Source: an uncultured Alistipes sp. (GTDB lineage: Bacteria; Bacteroidota; Bacteroidia; Bacteroidales; Rikenellaceae). From it: a DNA stretch of 64,000 nt. This document shows positions 34,648 through 43,518 of the stretch, piece by piece. The notes beneath the pieces are model-generated. The model had not been told where the DNA came from and ran no database searches. It worked only from the letters and a program-made list of their open reading frames with translations. The stretch covers positions 1 to 64,000 of the forward strand of contig CAJTYA010000011.1 in assembly GCA_910583985.1 (NCBI GenBank), given 5' to 3'. A program made the translations under genes and the position numbers. The first letter of the stretch is position 1; each line of letters begins with the position of its first letter.

Positions 34648-35835
34648 TTATCGTTTAGCTAATTTCACACGACGGTTCCGGCGACGGATATTGGCCTGCA
34701 CCACATAGTAGTCGATCAGCGGCGCCACCGCATTCATAAACAGGATGGAGAGCATCATGCCTTCGGGATAGCCCGGATTCACCACGCGGATCAAAACGGC
34801 CAGCACGCCGATCAGAAAACCGTAGACGATCTTTCCGGTATCGGTCTGGCTGCCCGTTACCGGGTCGGTCGCCATGAAGACCGCACCGAAAGCGAACCCG
34901 CCGATGAGCAGATGATAATAGGCCGGAATATCCATGTAGGCATTGGCTCCGATCAGGTTGAACAGCAGCCCCATGAGGTAACCGCCTGCGAACACGCTCA
35001 GCATGACGCGCCAACTGGCGATGCCGGTCCAGAGCAGAATGACCGCGCCGATGAGAATGGCCAGCGTCGAGGTTTCGCCGATACAGCCCGGAATGGTTCC
35101 GACGAACCAGTCCCACGGGCCGCCCTGCGTCCATGCGATCTGTTCGGAACCGGTCAGCACGGCCGAAGCGGCATCGCTCAGCGGCGTCGCACCCGAAAAT
35201 CCGTCGACCACGCCTTCGCCTTTGGTCAGGCCGGCGATCCAGATCTTATCGCCCGAAATATAGGGCGTATACCCGAAAAAGATGAATGCACGGGCCAGCA
35301 GGGCCGGGTTGAAGATATTCATGCCCGTACCGCCGAACACTTCCTTGCCGATGATCACGGCGAAAGCGGTGGCCACGGCCACCATCCACAGCGGCACGTC
35401 CACCGGCATGACCATCGGAATGAGCATCCCGCTCACTAAAAAGCCTTCGTTGACTTCGTGATGGCGGATCTGGGCGGAAACGAACTCGATGCCGAGCCCC
35501 ACCGCATACGAAACGACGATGATGGGCAGCACTTTGAGAAAACCGTACCAGAAACACTCCATCGCCGCCGTATCGGGAACGCCCATCGCGCGGAAGTGTT
35601 GCAGGCCGGTATTGTACATGCCGAACAACAGCGCGGGCATCAGGGCCAGCACGACGACGATCATGACCCGCTTGAGGTCGATGCTGTCCCGGATGTGGCT
35701 CCCGTTGCGGGTGACGTGGTTCGGGACGAAAAGAAACGTTTCGAAAGCGTCGAACGTCGAATGGAGCTTCTCGAACTTACCTCCTTTTTCGAAATTCGGC
35801 TTGATCCTGTCTATGTAATTCCTTAATCCTTTCAT
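34648..35835 (-). CDS. nqrB: Na+-translocating NADH:quinone reductase subunit B
   Basis: Large membrane subunit of 395 residues that forms the Na+ pathway and carries a covalent FMN and riboflavin. The FMN attachment motif DGFSGATPLSD is near residue 210, with the acceptor Thr present. About ten hydrophobic helices are seen. It lies 11 bases after nqrA and 11 before nqrC, showing tight operon packing. Confidence 0.97.
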   Translation of the reverse strand: MKGLRNYIDRIKPNFEKGGKFEKLHSTFDAFETFLFVPNHVTRNGSHIRDSIDLKRVMIVVVLALMPALLFGMYNTGLQHFRAMGVPDTAAMECFWYGFLKVLPIIVVSYAVGLGIEFVSAQIRHHEVNEGFLVSGMLIPMVMPVDVPLWMVAVATAFAVIIGKEVFGGTGMNIFNPALLARAFIFFGYTPYISGDKIWIAGLTKGEGVVDGFSGATPLSDAASAVLTGSEQIAWTQGGPWDWFVGTIPGCIGETSTLAILIGAVILLWTGIASWRVMLSVFAGGYLMGLLFNLIGANAYMDIPAYYHLLIGGFAFGAVFMATDPVTGSQTDTGKIVYGFLIGVLAVLIRVVNPGYPEGMMLSILFMNAVAPLIDYYVVQANIRRRNRRVKLAKR

Positions 35836-35846
35836 CTGTTTGGAGG

Positions 35847-37208
35847 TTAGTTGAGCTCTTTAATCATAAGGTCGATACCCTGCCGGACGATCTCCTGCAT
35901 CGGGGTCTTGGAAGGATCGACGAATTCGCACAGCGCGAAGTCCTCTTCCACCACCTCGTAGATCCCCAGATTCTCCATCTTGTCGATGTCGCCGGCCAGA
36001 ATGGCTTTGAGCAGATAGAGCGGGTAGATGTCCATCGGCAGGTATTTGTCGTACAGACCGGTGACCACATAGGCCCGCACGCCGCCGTTGAGATTGGTAT
36101 CCAGCACGTAACGCTTGTTGGGCGTAAGCCACGAGAAGTAGCTCTTCGAAACGGAGAACTTGTTGAGCCGGGGCATCCCCCATCCCAAGAATTCGAAATG
36201 GTTGCCTTCGGGAATCACCGTAATCTGGTTGGTGTAGAATCCTATATAGCCTTCCGCCGAGGTCGTGCGGCCCGTCAGAACGTTGCCGTCGATGATGCGC
36301 ACCGCTCCGTCGGCCCTGTGCGGACGAAGGTCGGCCTTGCGGACGACGCTCGACACCGGCGCGCCCGACAGCACTTCGAAATACCGGGGATCGGCCACCT
36401 CGGAACCGGCCAGAGCGACGATCTTGGTCATATCGACCCTCCCCGTACGGAAAAAGCGTCCGATCATGGCCACATGCTGGATGTCGACCGTCCAGACGCG
36501 CTCGCCTTTGTTGACGGGATCGACATGGTGGATCTGCACGCCGACGTTACCGGCCGGATGAGGACCGCTGAAAACGTGTTTCTCGACACCCGTCACACGG
36601 CCGAGGAACGCTTCGGCTCCGGCGTAGAGACCTAAATGGACCTTGCCCGGAGTGAGCTTGCCCAACATGGCGAAGCCCGCAACGAGATCGTCCAGCCGGT
36701 TTTCAAGCACGTAATTCATATCGGGAGCCAGCGGAGCGGAATCGAAACCCGAAACGAAGATCGCCTTGGGCGTCTGCACCGGATCGGCGATCACGCCGTA
36801 GGGACGCTGCACGATCATCGGCCAAAGCCCCGCGCTCAGCAGAGCCGAGGTGACGTTTTGCTTGGTAGCCTCTTCGGGCGACGGCACTTCGAACGTTTCG
36901 TAAACCTGCTCGGCCTGCGGAGTGACGACCACGTCCAGAATCTTGCGCTTCTCGCCGCGACGGACGGCCGTCACCTTTCCGCTCACGGGCGAAGTGAACA
37001 ACACCTGCGGATGGTACTTGTCGTAAAACAACGGCGTTCCGACCTTCACCTCGTCGTCCACACGGACGAGCATCTTGGGCGTGATTCCCTTGAAATCGTC
37101 GGGCCGGATACCGTAGGCGTGCACCAGCGGCAGCCGGGTCGACTCCTTGCGGGGCACTCCCTCCAGCTTGATGTCGAGACCTTTTTTCAGTTTAATGACT
37201 TGCGACAT
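35847..37208 (-). CDS. nqrA: Na+-translocating NADH:quinone reductase subunit A
   Basis: Soluble cytoplasmic subunit of 453 residues that docks on NqrB at the quinone end. It begins with the family start IKLKKGLDIKLEG, and GLYAGAEAFLGRVTGVEKHVF falls near residue 200. It is the first gene of nqrABCDEF, which all runs leftward with gaps of at most 68 bases. No strict TAnnTTTG element is visible in the 274 bases upstream, so the operon promoter is not identified. Confidence 0.96.
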   Translation of the reverse strand: MSQVIKLKKGLDIKLEGVPRKESTRLPLVHAYGIRPDDFKGITPKMLVRVDDEVKVGTPLFYDKYHPQVLFTSPVSGKVTAVRRGEKRKILDVVVTPQAEQVYETFEVPSPEEATKQNVTSALLSAGLWPMIVQRPYGVIADPVQTPKAIFVSGFDSAPLAPDMNYVLENRLDDLVAGFAMLGKLTPGKVHLGLYAGAEAFLGRVTGVEKHVFSGPHPAGNVGVQIHHVDPVNKGERVWTVDIQHVAMIGRFFRTGRVDMTKIVALAGSEVADPRYFEVLSGAPVSSVVRKADLRPHRADGAVRIIDGNVLTGRTTSAEGYIGFYTNQITVIPEGNHFEFLGWGMPRLNKFSVSKSYFSWLTPNKRYVLDTNLNGGVRAYVVTGLYDKYLPMDIYPLYLLKAILAGDIDKMENLGIYEVVEEDFALCEFVDPSKTPMQEIVRQGIDLMIKELN

Positions 37209-37482
37209 ACGGATCTATGAGTTTTAGTAAATGTTTGGTCAGCGTATTGCGCCGGCCCAGCCTCTCCTCGCGGGACGGCCAGACGGCGTTCGACGGCACG
37301 GGTGCGCAGGGCCGTATCGGACGGAAAGGAGCGGAAAAACGCACGGACGGGACTCCGCACGGACGAGCGTTCGTCCGGCGTGTCCCGCCGTATCGGACGC
37401 TCCGGCGAAGAGTCGCCTCCCGCGCCGGCGCATCGCACCCTTTTTCCGTATCGTCCGCTCTCCGGTCCGGGCATCGTGCATC

Positions 37483-38679
37483 TTACCGAATACCGAGTTT
37501 GTTTTTGATATCCTTGGGCAGAGCGTCCTTGTGAAGGAGTATTCCTGTCGATTTATAGAGCAGGAACGGAACCGACGCGTAGAAATAGCCGTGATAGGCT
37601 CCGCTGTCCCCCCACGAATTCTTCACCTTGTAGAAACGGTTCCCGTTCTGGTCCTCGGCCAGTCCCATGATAAGGATGCCGTGGTCGTCCGTGGTTTCGT
37701 AATTATCGAAAGCCTCCTGACGCATCTGCTGGGTAATCGTCTTTTCGGGCAGCATGCCGTTCAGATCGAGCGTCATTTTCTTGATCTCCTCGTCGGTGAG
37801 CGCCGTCCACTTGCCCTTTTCCGAATCGCTCATCTCCTCGACCTTCGTGACGGGCACCACGGCGAAGCCCTTGTTGTAGGCGAAGCCCTTTTCGCTGACG
37901 TCCGAGGCCCAGTTGACGGCATATCCCGCTTCGAGCGCGGCGTCGACGATCCGCGCCATGTCCTCCATGGGCACGTTGTAGGAGAGCGCCCAGTTCCAGT
38001 TGTCGGGAATTTCGAGCGCGAAGGGAGCGTAGAACGGATGATGCGTGAACGAGGTAATCATCACGTAATCGTCGTGGCGGATGCCCAGCTCTTCGGCGAA
38101 ACTCTTGGGCGTGTACTCCTTGCCCTCGTAAGTGAACTTTTCGGGGCAGACGCCCAAATAGGCATCCAGAATGCCGTCGAGTCCCTTTTTCCACGACGGG
38201 GTGAGCGTCTTGTTCGGGTTCTTGACGATCGCCTCGGCATAGGCCCTGACAGCCGCATCCAGTTCGCCGTGCACATGCCTGTCGGTGCCGTACCCCAATC
38301 CGGGATAGACCTCTTCGGGAACGATGCCGTAACGGTCGATGATATAGGTCACGTCGTTGAGCGTACCGCCGCCGCCCAGATTGGCGTTACCGTGCATGCG
38401 GATGTACTTCGCCACCTTTTCGGCATAGGCATGGCGCACGATCCACATTTCCGACAGATCGCACTCGCCCTTGCCCCGGCGCAACAGATCGCTCTCGACG
38501 AGCCCCATGCCCGAAAAGCTCCAGCAGGTGCCCGAACGGGCCTGATCCTTGACCGGCGTGACGTCGACCAGCTTCTTATCGGTAAAGCGATAGGCCTCGG
38601 TTTTCTTCTCCGCATCCTGCCCGTGGGCGACCGATGCGAGACAGCACAGCAGCGCCGTCCGCAACCAGATATTTTTCAT
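37483..38679 (-). CDS. C1-family cysteine peptidase (bleomycin hydrolase/aminopeptidase C-like)
   Basis: A 398-residue papain-fold peptidase with a signal peptide (start MKNIWLRTALLC, ending VAHGQ), so it is exported, unlike cytoplasmic PepC. The catalytic Cys is residue 52 in VKDQARSGTCWSFSG, the His is in TTDDHGILIMGL and the Asn in KVKNSWGDSG. The start at 38679 was chosen over an in-frame ATG at 38703 because it gives a clean signal sequence. A TATATTTG -7 element is 30 bases upstream. It is a single-gene unit near the nqr operon, but no functional link is apparent. Confidence 0.92.
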   Translation of the reverse strand: MKNIWLRTALLCCLASVAHGQDAEKKTEAYRFTDKKLVDVTPVKDQARSGTCWSFSGMGLVESDLLRRGKGECDLSEMWIVRHAYAEKVAKYIRMHGNANLGGGGTLNDVTYIIDRYGIVPEEVYPGLGYGTDRHVHGELDAAVRAYAEAIVKNPNKTLTPSWKKGLDGILDAYLGVCPEKFTYEGKEYTPKSFAEELGIRHDDYVMITSFTHHPFYAPFALEIPDNWNWALSYNVPMEDMARIVDAALEAGYAVNWASDVSEKGFAYNKGFAVVPVTKVEEMSDSEKGKWTALTDEEIKKMTLDLNGMLPEKTITQQMRQEAFDNYETTDDHGILIMGLAEDQNGNRFYKVKNSWGDSGAYHGYFYASVPFLLYKSTGILLHKDALPKDIKNKLGIR

Positions 38680-38708
38680 ACGTTCGACAGGTTTAAAATT
38701 CATTGTGA

Positions 38709-38716
38709 CAAATATA
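38709..38716 (-). promoter_or_regulatory. -7 element of the C1 peptidase gene
   Basis: TATATTTG on the minus strand, exact consensus, 30 bases upstream of the start at 38679. It overlaps no other gene. Confidence 0.5.
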
Positions 38717-38796
38717 CGGAGAATATTCGACGAAAAGAAGAGCGAACGTCGGACGAATTCCGGTTCGCAGCCGATTTTCTTCGAGTCGAATAGACA

Positions 38797-39816
38797 CTAT
38801 TTATTCTTTTTCCCGAATCGGAGCGAATCACCCCACTCGCCCCAGCCGATCCGCTCGCAGAGCAACCGGCTGTCGATCGCCGACGACTTGTCGTCGTACA
38901 GCCGGTAGGCCTCCTTGCCCCGCCGGGGCGTGAGGTTGGGCATCACGACATTGGCCCCGCAGCGGACGGCATCCAGCCGCCCGTCCGGCGAGAGCGACGA
39001 GAGGGCCGTGGCGGCCGCGATGTTGATGTCCGGCATCGCGAGACGAAGTACGGCGATCATCTTCAAGGCCATAGCGAGCCGGTAATCCCTCTCAGGAGGA
39101 GGGCCGCAGCGTTCCACGAGAGGAGTCCCTTCCGCCTCGACATAAGGACCCATGCCGCACATGTCGATGTCCATATCGCGCATGAAGACGATGTCGTCAG
39201 CCAGATCGGCGAGCGTCTGCCCCGGCAGACCGATCATCACGCCGGTGCCGACCTGATACCCCACGCGGCGAAGCGCCCGCAACGCCCGCAGGCGCTCTTC
39301 GTAACGGTGGAGCCCGTCATCGGGATGAATGCTCCGGTAGAGCCTTTCCGACGAACTCTCGATGCGCAGCAAGTAGCGGTGCGCGCCGGCCCGGAACCAA
39401 CGGCGGTAAGTCGCCTCCGTCTGTTCGCCGAACGACAGCGTGACACCCAGCGGTGAGGCCGGAAAAAGGGACTTGATGCGAACCACCAGCGACTCGATAC
39501 AGGCGATATGATCCTCCGTCGTGATTTCGCCCCCTTGCAGAACGACCGAGCCGAACCGCCGCTCACCCGCATACCGCGCCGCGGCGATCACCTCGTCGGG
39601 CGTCAGCCGGTACCGGGCCACAGAACGGTTCTCGCGACGGATGCCGCAATACAGGCAATTTTTGCGGCAGATGTTAGAATATTCGATCAGGCCCCGCAGA
39701 TAGAGCACGGGGCCTACCGTCTCGTCCCGCACGGCCGCGGCACGGGCGAAGAGCTCCTGCATGGCCTCGCCTTCGGCAGCGAGCATCCGTTCGATTTCTC
39801 TCCGGTCAATAATCAT
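38797..39816 (-). CDS. hydE: HydE-like radical SAM enzyme ([FeFe]-hydrogenase maturase)
   Basis: A 339-residue radical SAM protein. The cluster motif is CRKNCLYC (Cys 50, 54 and 57; Cx3Cx2C). The context YLRGLIEYSNICRKNC, then VLQGGEITTEDH and the GTGVMIGLPGQT segment, fits HydE, which helps build the H-cluster of [FeFe] hydrogenase. The related PylB/methylornithine synthase is a less likely alternative. hydF, hydG and hydrogenase genes are not in this window. Its start overlaps the end of the capA-like gene by 11 bases, so the two are co-transcribed. Confidence 0.85.
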   Translation of the reverse strand: MIIDRREIERMLAAEGEAMQELFARAAAVRDETVGPVLYLRGLIEYSNICRKNCLYCGIRRENRSVARYRLTPDEVIAAARYAGERRFGSVVLQGGEITTEDHIACIESLVVRIKSLFPASPLGVTLSFGEQTEATYRRWFRAGAHRYLLRIESSSERLYRSIHPDDGLHRYEERLRALRALRRVGYQVGTGVMIGLPGQTLADLADDIVFMRDMDIDMCGMGPYVEAEGTPLVERCGPPPERDYRLAMALKMIAVLRLAMPDINIAAATALSSLSPDGRLDAVRCGANVVMPNLTPRRGKEAYRLYDDKSSAIDSRLLCERIGWGEWGDSLRFGKKNK

Positions 39817-40972
39817 ATTCTATCTCGTCGAATCCCCGGCTGTGCCTGTGCATGTGTTGGCGGGTGCGGTGAATGAAACGGTCGAACTCGGCACGGCAGT
39901 CGGCGGGCAGCGTCTCGCGCGCATAGCTCGGAACGATGTCGTAGCGCTTGCCGGAAAGGCTGCCGCCGTCGGGCAGGATACAGGTGCGGTGGATGAGGTA
40001 TTCGGGCCGGTACGTCGTGCGTCCCTCCGCATCGAGGCTCAACGTCACGCGGACCGACAGACCGCCGTCGGTACCGGGGAAACGCTGGTTCGAAACGAAA
40101 TTACCCATCGAAAAAACGGTGATCCCGCAGACGTTCCCCGTCGAATCGCACACCGTCTCCGCCGGCTGCACCACGTGCGGATGCGAACCGATCACCAGAT
40201 CGGCGCCCTGCCGGTGGAAACAGTCGGCCAGAGCACGCTGCTGACGGCTGGGCAACGTTTCGTACTCGTTCCCCCAATGGACGAACAGCACGACGTGCGT
40301 CGCGCCCTCGCCTCTCGCCCGCAGGATGTCCTCGGCGCTGCGCAGCGTGTCGATCCCGTTCACCGCCGTTCCGGAGGGGACGGGCAGGCCGTTGGTCCCG
40401 TAAGTGTAATTGAACAGGGCAACGCGCAGGCCGTTCTTTTCGAGCCGCAACGGAGCGCGCACGAGCGCGGCGGACGTATCGGCATAAGCGCCCGTATGCC
40501 GCAGCCCGGCCTTGTCCAAGGCCCCGATCGTCGCCCGAATCCCTTCCGCTCCCCGGTCGCAGATATGGTTGTTGGCCAGCGCGACGGCATCCGCTCCCGC
40601 CCGACGCAGCGCGACGGCCAGCGTTTCGGGCGCGCGGAAGCGGGGATAGCCCGAATAGGGCGCTTCGCCGAGCGTGGTTTCGAGATTGACGACGACGAAA
40701 TCGGCGCTCGCGAAAAAATTGCGGAGCCGGGAAAAGCAGGAAGTGTAGTCGAACGAGCCGTCGCGTCGGGCGGCGGCCTGCACCTGAGGCAGATGCTGCA
40801 TCAGATCGCCGGTAAAAACGAGCGTCAGCTCTCTCGGCCCCGCCGCGCTGTCGGTCGGCGCGACGGCCGGCGCCGCGGCGGGACGCCTCAGGTGCAGATA
40901 CGACAGGACCGAGGCGCAGAGAACCGCGAGCACGACCCCGCTGCACAGGAATACGACCGACCGTTTGCTCAT
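39806..40972 (-). CDS. CapA/PgsA-type metallophosphatase-fold protein
   Basis: Related to poly-gamma-glutamate capsule protein CapA, a membrane-anchored calcineurin-like phosphoesterase. The 388-residue protein has one N-terminal helix (residues 5-27). The metal-site motifs in order are TLVFTGDLMQHLP, VVNLETTLG, LANNHICDRG, VVLFVHWGNEY and GSHPHVVQP. No other capsule genes are adjacent, so its role here is unclear. Start MSKRSVVFL was chosen over an in-frame ATG at 41047 because it puts the helix at the N terminus. It overlaps hydE and is divergent from tatD. Confidence 0.88.
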   Translation of the reverse strand: MSKRSVVFLCSGVVLAVLCASVLSYLHLRRPAAAPAVAPTDSAAGPRELTLVFTGDLMQHLPQVQAAARRDGSFDYTSCFSRLRNFFASADFVVVNLETTLGEAPYSGYPRFRAPETLAVALRRAGADAVALANNHICDRGAEGIRATIGALDKAGLRHTGAYADTSAALVRAPLRLEKNGLRVALFNYTYGTNGLPVPSGTAVNGIDTLRSAEDILRARGEGATHVVLFVHWGNEYETLPSRQQRALADCFHRQGADLVIGSHPHVVQPAETVCDSTGNVCGITVFSMGNFVSNQRFPGTDGGLSVRVTLSLDAEGRTTYRPEYLIHRTCILPDGGSLSGKRYDIVPSYARETLPADCRAEFDRFIHRTRQHMHRHSRGFDEIEYDY

Positions 40973-40994
40973 TTTGCTCCGTTTGTTATCTTTG
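40964..40994 (+). promoter_or_regulatory. Promoter of the tatD-tcdA unit
   Basis: TTTG at 40964-40967 and TATCTTTG at 40987-40994 with 19 bp between, a consensus -33/-7 pair. It overlaps the start region of the divergent capA-like gene and supports a translation start downstream, at 41025. Confidence 0.7.
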
Positions 40995-41001
40995 CGACAC
41001 A

Positions 41002-41009
41002 CAAAGCTA
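41002..41009 (-). promoter_or_regulatory. -7 element of the capA-hydE unit
   Basis: TAGCTTTG on the minus strand, 30 bases before the capA-like start. It lies back to back with the tatD promoter, so the two units share a compact divergent region. Confidence 0.45.
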
Positions 41010-41024
41010 AACATTTTTTCCGAC

Positions 41025-41657
41025 GTGACCCCGCATCCGATCGACATTCACACGCACCGGCCGACAGCCGGCACTGCAGCGCTTTTTTCGGTGCGCATCG
41101 GCCGGGACGCCGCACCGCCCGCCGGCGTCAGGTTCTCGGCCGGCATCCATCCGTGGGATGCGGAGCGAGCCTGCGAAAGCTGGCTGGAGACGATCCGCAC
41201 GATGAAGCCGGACGCCATCGGCGAAACGGGGCTCGACCGGGCCGCCCGCGTCGACGGCACCCTGCAACGGGAATGGTTCGTGCGCCAGCGGGAACTGGCC
41301 CGGCAGATGCGGCTGCCGCTCGTCGTCCACTGCGTCAGGGCCTACGAGGAACTGCTCCCGCTGTTGAAGGACTTCCCGCAGCCGGTCGTTTTCCACGGGT
41401 TCACAGGCTCGGCGCAACTGGCCCGAAGGCTGACCGACCGGGGGTTCAGTCTCTCGTTCGGCGAGGCCGTTTTCCGGTCGCCGAAAACGCGCGACGCGCT
41501 GGCCTCCGTTCCCGGCGACAGGCTTTTTTTAGAAACCGACTGCAGCCCGCTGCCCATCGAAGCGATCTATGCGGAAGCGGCCGCGATAAGAGGCACGACG
41601 ACGGAAAGACTGCAAGAGGAAATCGAAACCAACTTCACGAAAATTTTCGGACGATGA
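41025..41657 (+). CDS. Short TatD-family metal-dependent hydrolase
   Basis: TatD-type nuclease/hydrolase of 210 residues, shorter than the usual 255-265. Metal ligands are nonetheless present: DIHTH near the N terminus, IGETGLD near 65, VVHCVRA near 100, VFHGFTGS near 123 and LETDCSP near 168. The likely start is GTG at 41025, since an upstream ATG at 40965 lies inside the promoter. The stop overlaps the next gene by 4 bases (ATGA). The missing length falls in loops and in the C-terminal region. Confidence 0.85.
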   Translation: MTPHPIDIHTHRPTAGTAALFSVRIGRDAAPPAGVRFSAGIHPWDAERACESWLETIRTMKPDAIGETGLDRAARVDGTLQREWFVRQRELARQMRLPLVVHCVRAYEELLPLLKDFPQPVVFHGFTGSAQLARRLTDRGFSLSFGEAVFRSPKTRDALASVPGDRLFLETDCSPLPIEAIYAEAAAIRGTTTERLQEEIETNFTKIFGR

Positions 41658-42370
41658 ACGAGTGGTGCGAAAGAACCGAACTGCTGCTGGGCCCCGACAA
41701 TATGCAGAGACTGGCCTCGGCCCGCGTACTGGTCGTGGGACTGGGCGGCGTGGGAGCCTATGCCGCCGAAATGATCGCTCGCAGCGGCGTGGGCACGATG
41801 ACCGTCGCCGACGCGGACTGCGTATCGGTCAGCAACATCAACCGCCAGCTTCCGGCCCTGCACAGCACCGTGGGGCGATCCAAAGCCGACGTCATGGCCC
41901 GGAGGCTGCGGGACATCCATCCCGATCTGCACCTGACCGTAGTCCCGGAATACATCCGCGACGAGGCGACCGACCGCCTGCTCGACAGCGGTTTCGACTA
42001 CGTCGTGGACGCCATCGACACGCTCTCGCCCAAGGTAGCTCTCATCAAAGGGTGCCTCGACAGGGGCATTCCGCTCGTCAGTTCGATGGGCGCCGGAGCC
42101 AAAACGGACCCCACCCTGTTGGAAATCAAGGATATTTCGAAATCGCACCACTGCCCGCTGGCCCACATGCTCCGCAAACGGCTCCACAAGTTGGGCATCC
42201 GTTCGGGATTCCGGGTCGTCTTCTCGCCCGAACCGGTCCGCGAAGGAGCGATGATCCTGTGCGAGGAAACCAATAAAAAATCGAACGTCGGCACGATCTC
42301 CTACATGCCCGCCCTGTTCGGCTGCCATTGCGCCTCGGTCGTCATCCGGGGCCTGATCGGAGAGTTGTAA
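41654..42370 (+). CDS. tcdA: tRNA threonylcarbamoyladenosine dehydratase
   Basis: E1-like ThiF/MoeB-superfamily enzyme that cyclises t6A to ct6A in tRNA. The 238-residue protein has the nucleotide-binding loop VVGLGGVGAYAAEMIARSGVG near 25-45 and NINRQLPALHSTVG near 62. The catalytic region IDTLSPKVALIKGC is near 118, with SSMGAGAKTDPT near 140. It is translationally coupled to tatD (ATGA overlap), and the two share the promoter at 40964. Confidence 0.92.
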   Translation: MNEWCERTELLLGPDNMQRLASARVLVVGLGGVGAYAAEMIARSGVGTMTVADADCVSVSNINRQLPALHSTVGRSKADVMARRLRDIHPDLHLTVVPEYIRDEATDRLLDSGFDYVVDAIDTLSPKVALIKGCLDRGIPLVSSMGAGAKTDPTLLEIKDISKSHHCPLAHMLRKRLHKLGIRSGFRVVFSPEPVREGAMILCEETNKKSNVGTISYMPALFGCHCASVVIRGLIGEL

Positions 42371-42656
42371 GGCTCTTTTTCCGGACCTCGCCGCCGTGCC
42401 GATAACGCACGACGCCTCTTCCCGGACGTTCCGCGCCCGGCTCGCTCCGGCCTCCCGGACTTCACCGGACAAGTCTTCCTTTCGAAAAACAGGATGTCCG
42501 GCGTCGGGACCCTCTACCGAAAACCGGTCGGTTCGGACCGGACCGGGGACATCCGCCGCCGAGGTCTCGCCGAACCGGACGGCTCCGCCTTTCCCCGGCA
42601 CCGCACGACGGGGCAGCGTCCGTCCGCAGCGACGGGAAAACGCCCGCCCCGCCGAC

Positions 42657-43406
42657 TTACCGATCCTTTCCCAGCGAACCCATATCCGAGACACGGACCC
42701 TCACTTCGGAAGGTTCGCCCCGGTAGGTCATCCGGCCCATATCGGAGACCTCGCCGTCGAGCACGCCTTTCACGCGGAGCCGGCACTTGCCCATATCCTC
42801 CACCCGGCAGCAGGCATCGCCGACGACCGCAGCGCCGAGCTCCGCCCAGCTCATGTCCTCGACCTTCCCGTCGAAACGGGCCGCCTCGCCCCGGACGGTC
42901 AGCTTCGACATATCGTCGAGCTTCGCCCTCAACGTCCCCACGCGAAGGGAATCTATCGACAGGGCGGCCATATCCTTCAGAGTGACGGTCATCTCCGAGG
43001 GCTCCATCGCACAGCTCACCCCGACGACAGCCTTGCCCGACAGCTCGATGTCCGAGAGCGAACGCGGCACGGTCAGTTCGATGAGCACGGGCTGTTCCTC
43101 CGGAAAATGCAAATCGTCCCTGTCGGAGCCGACGGACAGCCGGCCGCCGGACGACTTCATTTCGATCAGGGCCAACTGGTTTTCGAAACCGGTTATCGTA
43201 TACGACCAGCCGGTTCCCCGAACGATTTCGACGCGGACGGGCACGTCGACCGAAAGCCGGTCGTAGTCCGCAAAGGAACCGCTCCGCGCGATTCGGGCAC
43301 CCTGTCCCTCGACCACATCTTTGCTCCACCCCGTTCCCACGGCCAGACACCCAGGCAGCAGGCAACAGCATGCGACACATTGCAAAAATTTTACGAATCC
43401 ATTCAT
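42657..43406 (-). CDS. DUF2807 (GIN-domain) lipoprotein
   Basis: Exported protein of 249 residues. The N-terminal signal ends in a probable lipobox LLPGC (Cys near residue 20). The rest is a repetitive beta-helix-like DUF2807 domain with regularly spaced short strands such as VKDMAALSIDSL, LDDMSKLTVRG, VEDMSWAELGA and VEDMGKCRLR. Proteins of this family are common in Bacteroidota and have no established function. A second DUF2807 gene lies at 58675. It is separated from gpmI by a terminator. Confidence 0.88.
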   Translation of the reverse strand: MNGFVKFLQCVACCCLLPGCLAVGTGWSKDVVEGQGARIARSGSFADYDRLSVDVPVRVEIVRGTGWSYTITGFENQLALIEMKSSGGRLSVGSDRDDLHFPEEQPVLIELTVPRSLSDIELSGKAVVGVSCAMEPSEMTVTLKDMAALSIDSLRVGTLRAKLDDMSKLTVRGEAARFDGKVEDMSWAELGAAVVGDACCRVEDMGKCRLRVKGVLDGEVSDMGRMTYRGEPSEVRVRVSDMGSLGKDR

Positions 43407-43460
43407 ATCGTCTCGTTTTCGTTTGTCCGAAAATTAAAAAAATAATTCCGTGCAAAAAAA

Positions 43461-43488
43461 GAAAAAGAGGCCGCCGGGCCTCTTTTTC
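43461..43488. terminator. Terminator downstream of gpmI
   Basis: A perfect 12-base stem (43461-43472 with 43477-43488) with A-run and T-run arms, so it works in both directions. It separates leftward gpmI from the DUF2807 gene that follows it. Confidence 0.85.
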
Positions 43489-43518
43489 ATCTTTTTCATC
43501 GCGTTTCGAACGCACGTT

